A stretch of 64,000 bases of DNA, from the NCBI GenBank assembly GCA_020848735.1, contig JADLHO010000145.1:27040-91039 (forward strand), written 5' to 3'. Below are positions 63,111 through 64,000 of this stretch, piece by piece; positions within the stretch are counted from its first letter, which is position 1; every line of letters starts with the position of its first letter. Origin of the DNA: Planctomycetota bacterium. GTDB taxonomy: Bacteria > Planctomycetota > UBA1135 > UBA2386. Position numbers and translations under genes: made by a program. The notes below the pieces were generated by a model, which worked only from the letters and a program-made list of their open reading frames with translations, had not been told where the DNA came from and searched no databases.

Positions 63111-63158
63111 CGGGCCCCGCGCGGGCCCGGATCGCGACCGCCCGTGTCCCGATCCGGG
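63111..63158 (+). terminator. Two overlapping hairpins after fhs
   Basis: CGGGCCC-CGCGC-GGGCCCG (63111-63129) and CCCGGATCG with CGATCCGGG around a 15-base loop (63126-63158) share CCCG and cannot form together. They begin 18 bases after the fhs stop and are the likely transcription stop. No T-run. The rest of the 168-base gap shows nothing else. Confidence 0.45.
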
Positions 63159-63261
63159 AGAGGGCGCTGACGGAATCCGGTGCAGCGCGGGCAAAGGTTG
63201 CAGTCCAGGCGGTCGAAGTGCCGATGTCGCGAGCGTCGTTCGCCACAGCGCCGAGGCCTGC

Positions 63262-63753
63262 ATGTCCGACTCCTCATCGAATTCGAAGTCCTGGACCCTG
63301 ACGGTTCCGACTCTCGAGGACGCCTTCGCACCACCCGAGCAACCCGAACTGCTGCGCCGCACGGGCGGTGACGAACGCCGCTACGCCCCGCGCGTCGTCA
63401 TCGAGCGCCCGATCCGCTTCCGCTTCCCGACCATCCCGGCCGCCGCGACCTGGGCGCAGGGGCTCGTCGTGAACCTCTCGGAGACCGGCGGTGCGTTCCT
63501 CGTCGACGGCGCCTGGGACCTCGTGGAGCGGATCGAGAACGAGGAGTGGGTGCCGATCGACGTCGAGATCCCGCTCGACGACGAGGGCAAGGAGAAGCTG
63601 CGGCTGCGCGCCGAGATCGTCTGGGTGCAACCCGACGGCGGAGGCGAGGGCGGTGTCGATCGCGTCGGCGCGAGCTTCGTGCCGGCGACGGACCGCGATC
63701 GCGCGGCGCTGCGCGCGCTGCTCGACGGGGTGGAGCGCAGCGACGCGGGCTGA
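63262..63753 (+). CDS. PilZ-like domain protein
   Basis: A 163-residue soluble protein. After a variable N-terminus of about 35 residues comes DERRYAPRVVIERPIRFRF, where the RRYxxR pattern matches the first cyclic-di-GMP-binding motif of PilZ domains, and VVNLSETGGAFLV, which matches the second ([DN]xSxxG). The end (RLRAEIVWVQPDG, GASFVP) fits the last PilZ strands. It may read c-di-GMP to control motility or surface structures. The ATG at 63262 follows a gap with no evident promoter box. Confidence 0.75.
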   Translation: MSDSSSNSKSWTLTVPTLEDAFAPPEQPELLRRTGGDERRYAPRVVIERPIRFRFPTIPAAATWAQGLVVNLSETGGAFLVDGAWDLVERIENEEWVPIDVEIPLDDEGKEKLRLRAEIVWVQPDGGGEGGVDRVGASFVPATDRDRAALRALLDGVERSDAG

Positions 63754-64000
63754 GCGAAGGGGGCGTCGGACGACGGGCCGGAGCGGTCGAGCGCCAGCCG
63801 CCGCACCGCGGCATCCCCGCCGAACCACAACACCGCGCCGTGCTGCACGACGCAGGACAACGGCGCGCCCGACGCCGGCAGGACCTCGCGCACGTCGCCG
63901 CGCAGGTCCATGACGAGCGCGCGGCCATCGGCGAGCGTGGCGATCACGCGATCCGCGCCGGGCGAGAGTGCCGCCAGCCCGAGCACCGGGGTCCTCAGCG
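63381..64000 (-). CDS. Hypothetical beta-propeller-like protein (partial, right edge, odd C-terminus)
   Basis: The frame enters from the right edge. The first 75 residues (DRVIATLADGRALVMDLRGD, VVQHGAVLWFGGDAAVRRLAL) read as WD/propeller-like strands and look coding. No stop occurs in this frame until 63381, so the tail would run about 370 bases antisense through the PilZ-like gene and become serine/arginine-rich and unlike a protein. Either the gene really overlaps, or a frameshift hides an earlier stop. Only the part right of about 63750 is convincing. Confidence 0.4.
   Translation of the reverse strand, partial: LRTPVLGLAALSPGADRVIATLADGRALVMDLRGDVREVLPASGAPLSCVVQHGAVLWFGGDAAVRRLALDRSGPSSDAPFAQPASLRSTPSSSARSAARSRSVAGTKLAPTRSTPPSPPPSGCTQTISARSRSFSLPSSSSGISTSIGTHSSFSIRSTRSQAPSTRNAPPVSERFTTSPCAQVAAAGMVGKRKRIGRSMTTRGA

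Overview
The window is a GC-rich (roughly 70% by eye) chromosomal segment with dense genes, many 4-base ATGA/GTGA overlaps between consecutive genes and several GTG or TTG starts. The best guess at the organism is a member of the Planctomycetota. The argument is the set of secreted proteins of unknown function, several of which share a cysteine-containing beta-rich domain that I associate with that phylum, together with the multi-domain carboxypeptidase-regulatory-like proteins, Tat-exported TIM-barrel protein and ResB/CcsA cytochrome assembly genes. No rRNA, tRNA, CRISPR array or insertion sequence was found. No stretch above 300 bases lacks a gene.

Layout. 1-3.8 kb: cytochrome c assembly (a partial secreted-type protein, resB, ccsA). 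3.9-6.7 kb: nucleoside-type MFS transporter, SixA-like phosphatase, Tat-exported sugar isomerase/epimerase. 6.7-10.2 kb (minus): small membrane protein, dynamin-like GTPase, phosphodiester glycosidase lipoprotein. 10.3-11.6 kb: SGNH hydrolase. 11.6-23.7 kb (minus): a surface-glycan cluster of GT-C glycosyltransferase, CapK-like adenylating enzyme, glutamine-dependent asparagine synthase, Wzx-like flippase, AlkP-superfamily hydrolase, UGM-like flavoprotein, GT2 and a PLP-dependent decarboxylase. 23.8-27.7 kb: cytidine deaminase, deoC, a full-length aldehyde dehydrogenase and a half-length aldehyde dehydrogenase. 27.8-36.5 kb: secreted protein, KefB/YbaL-type antiporter, exported KatG, small secreted domain protein, pyrimidine-nucleoside phosphorylase, ispG. 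36.6-43.7 kb: MFS transporter, two large secreted proteins, SGNH-like protein, fdhD. 43.7-49.8 kb: nucleoside transporter (CNT), purine nucleoside phosphorylase, acetyltransferase, GT-C membrane protein, fructose-1,6-bisphosphatase. 49.8-51.4 kb: secreted protein. 51.6-53.8 kb: a lower-GC two-gene cassette encoding an AlbA_2/GHKL-ATPase protein and a ParA-like ATPase. 53.8-61.3 kb (minus): kynA, three tandem carboxypeptidase-regulatory-domain membrane proteins and a Bfd-like [2Fe-2S] protein. 61.4-64 kb: formate-tetrahydrofolate ligase, a PilZ-like protein and a partial gene at the right edge.

A functional thread is nucleoside salvage and catabolism spread over several loci: two nucleoside transporters, cytidine deaminase, pyrimidine- and purine-nucleoside phosphorylases, deoxyribose-phosphate aldolase and an aldehyde dehydrogenase pair could take nucleosides to bases, glyceraldehyde 3-phosphate and acetate. 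A weaker thread is one-carbon/formate metabolism (kynA, fhs, fdhD).

The strongest candidate for an undescribed system is the AlbA_2-ParA cassette at 51654-53821. It is compositionally distinct, translationally coupled and placed between unrelated housekeeping genes. Other notable items are the half-size aldehyde dehydrogenase coupled to a full-length one, a pair of strong tandem RNA hairpins between cdd and deoC, recurring TAnnnT boxes 7-15 bases before start codons suggesting leaderless transcripts, and a modular secreted domain found both free-standing and as a C-terminal module.
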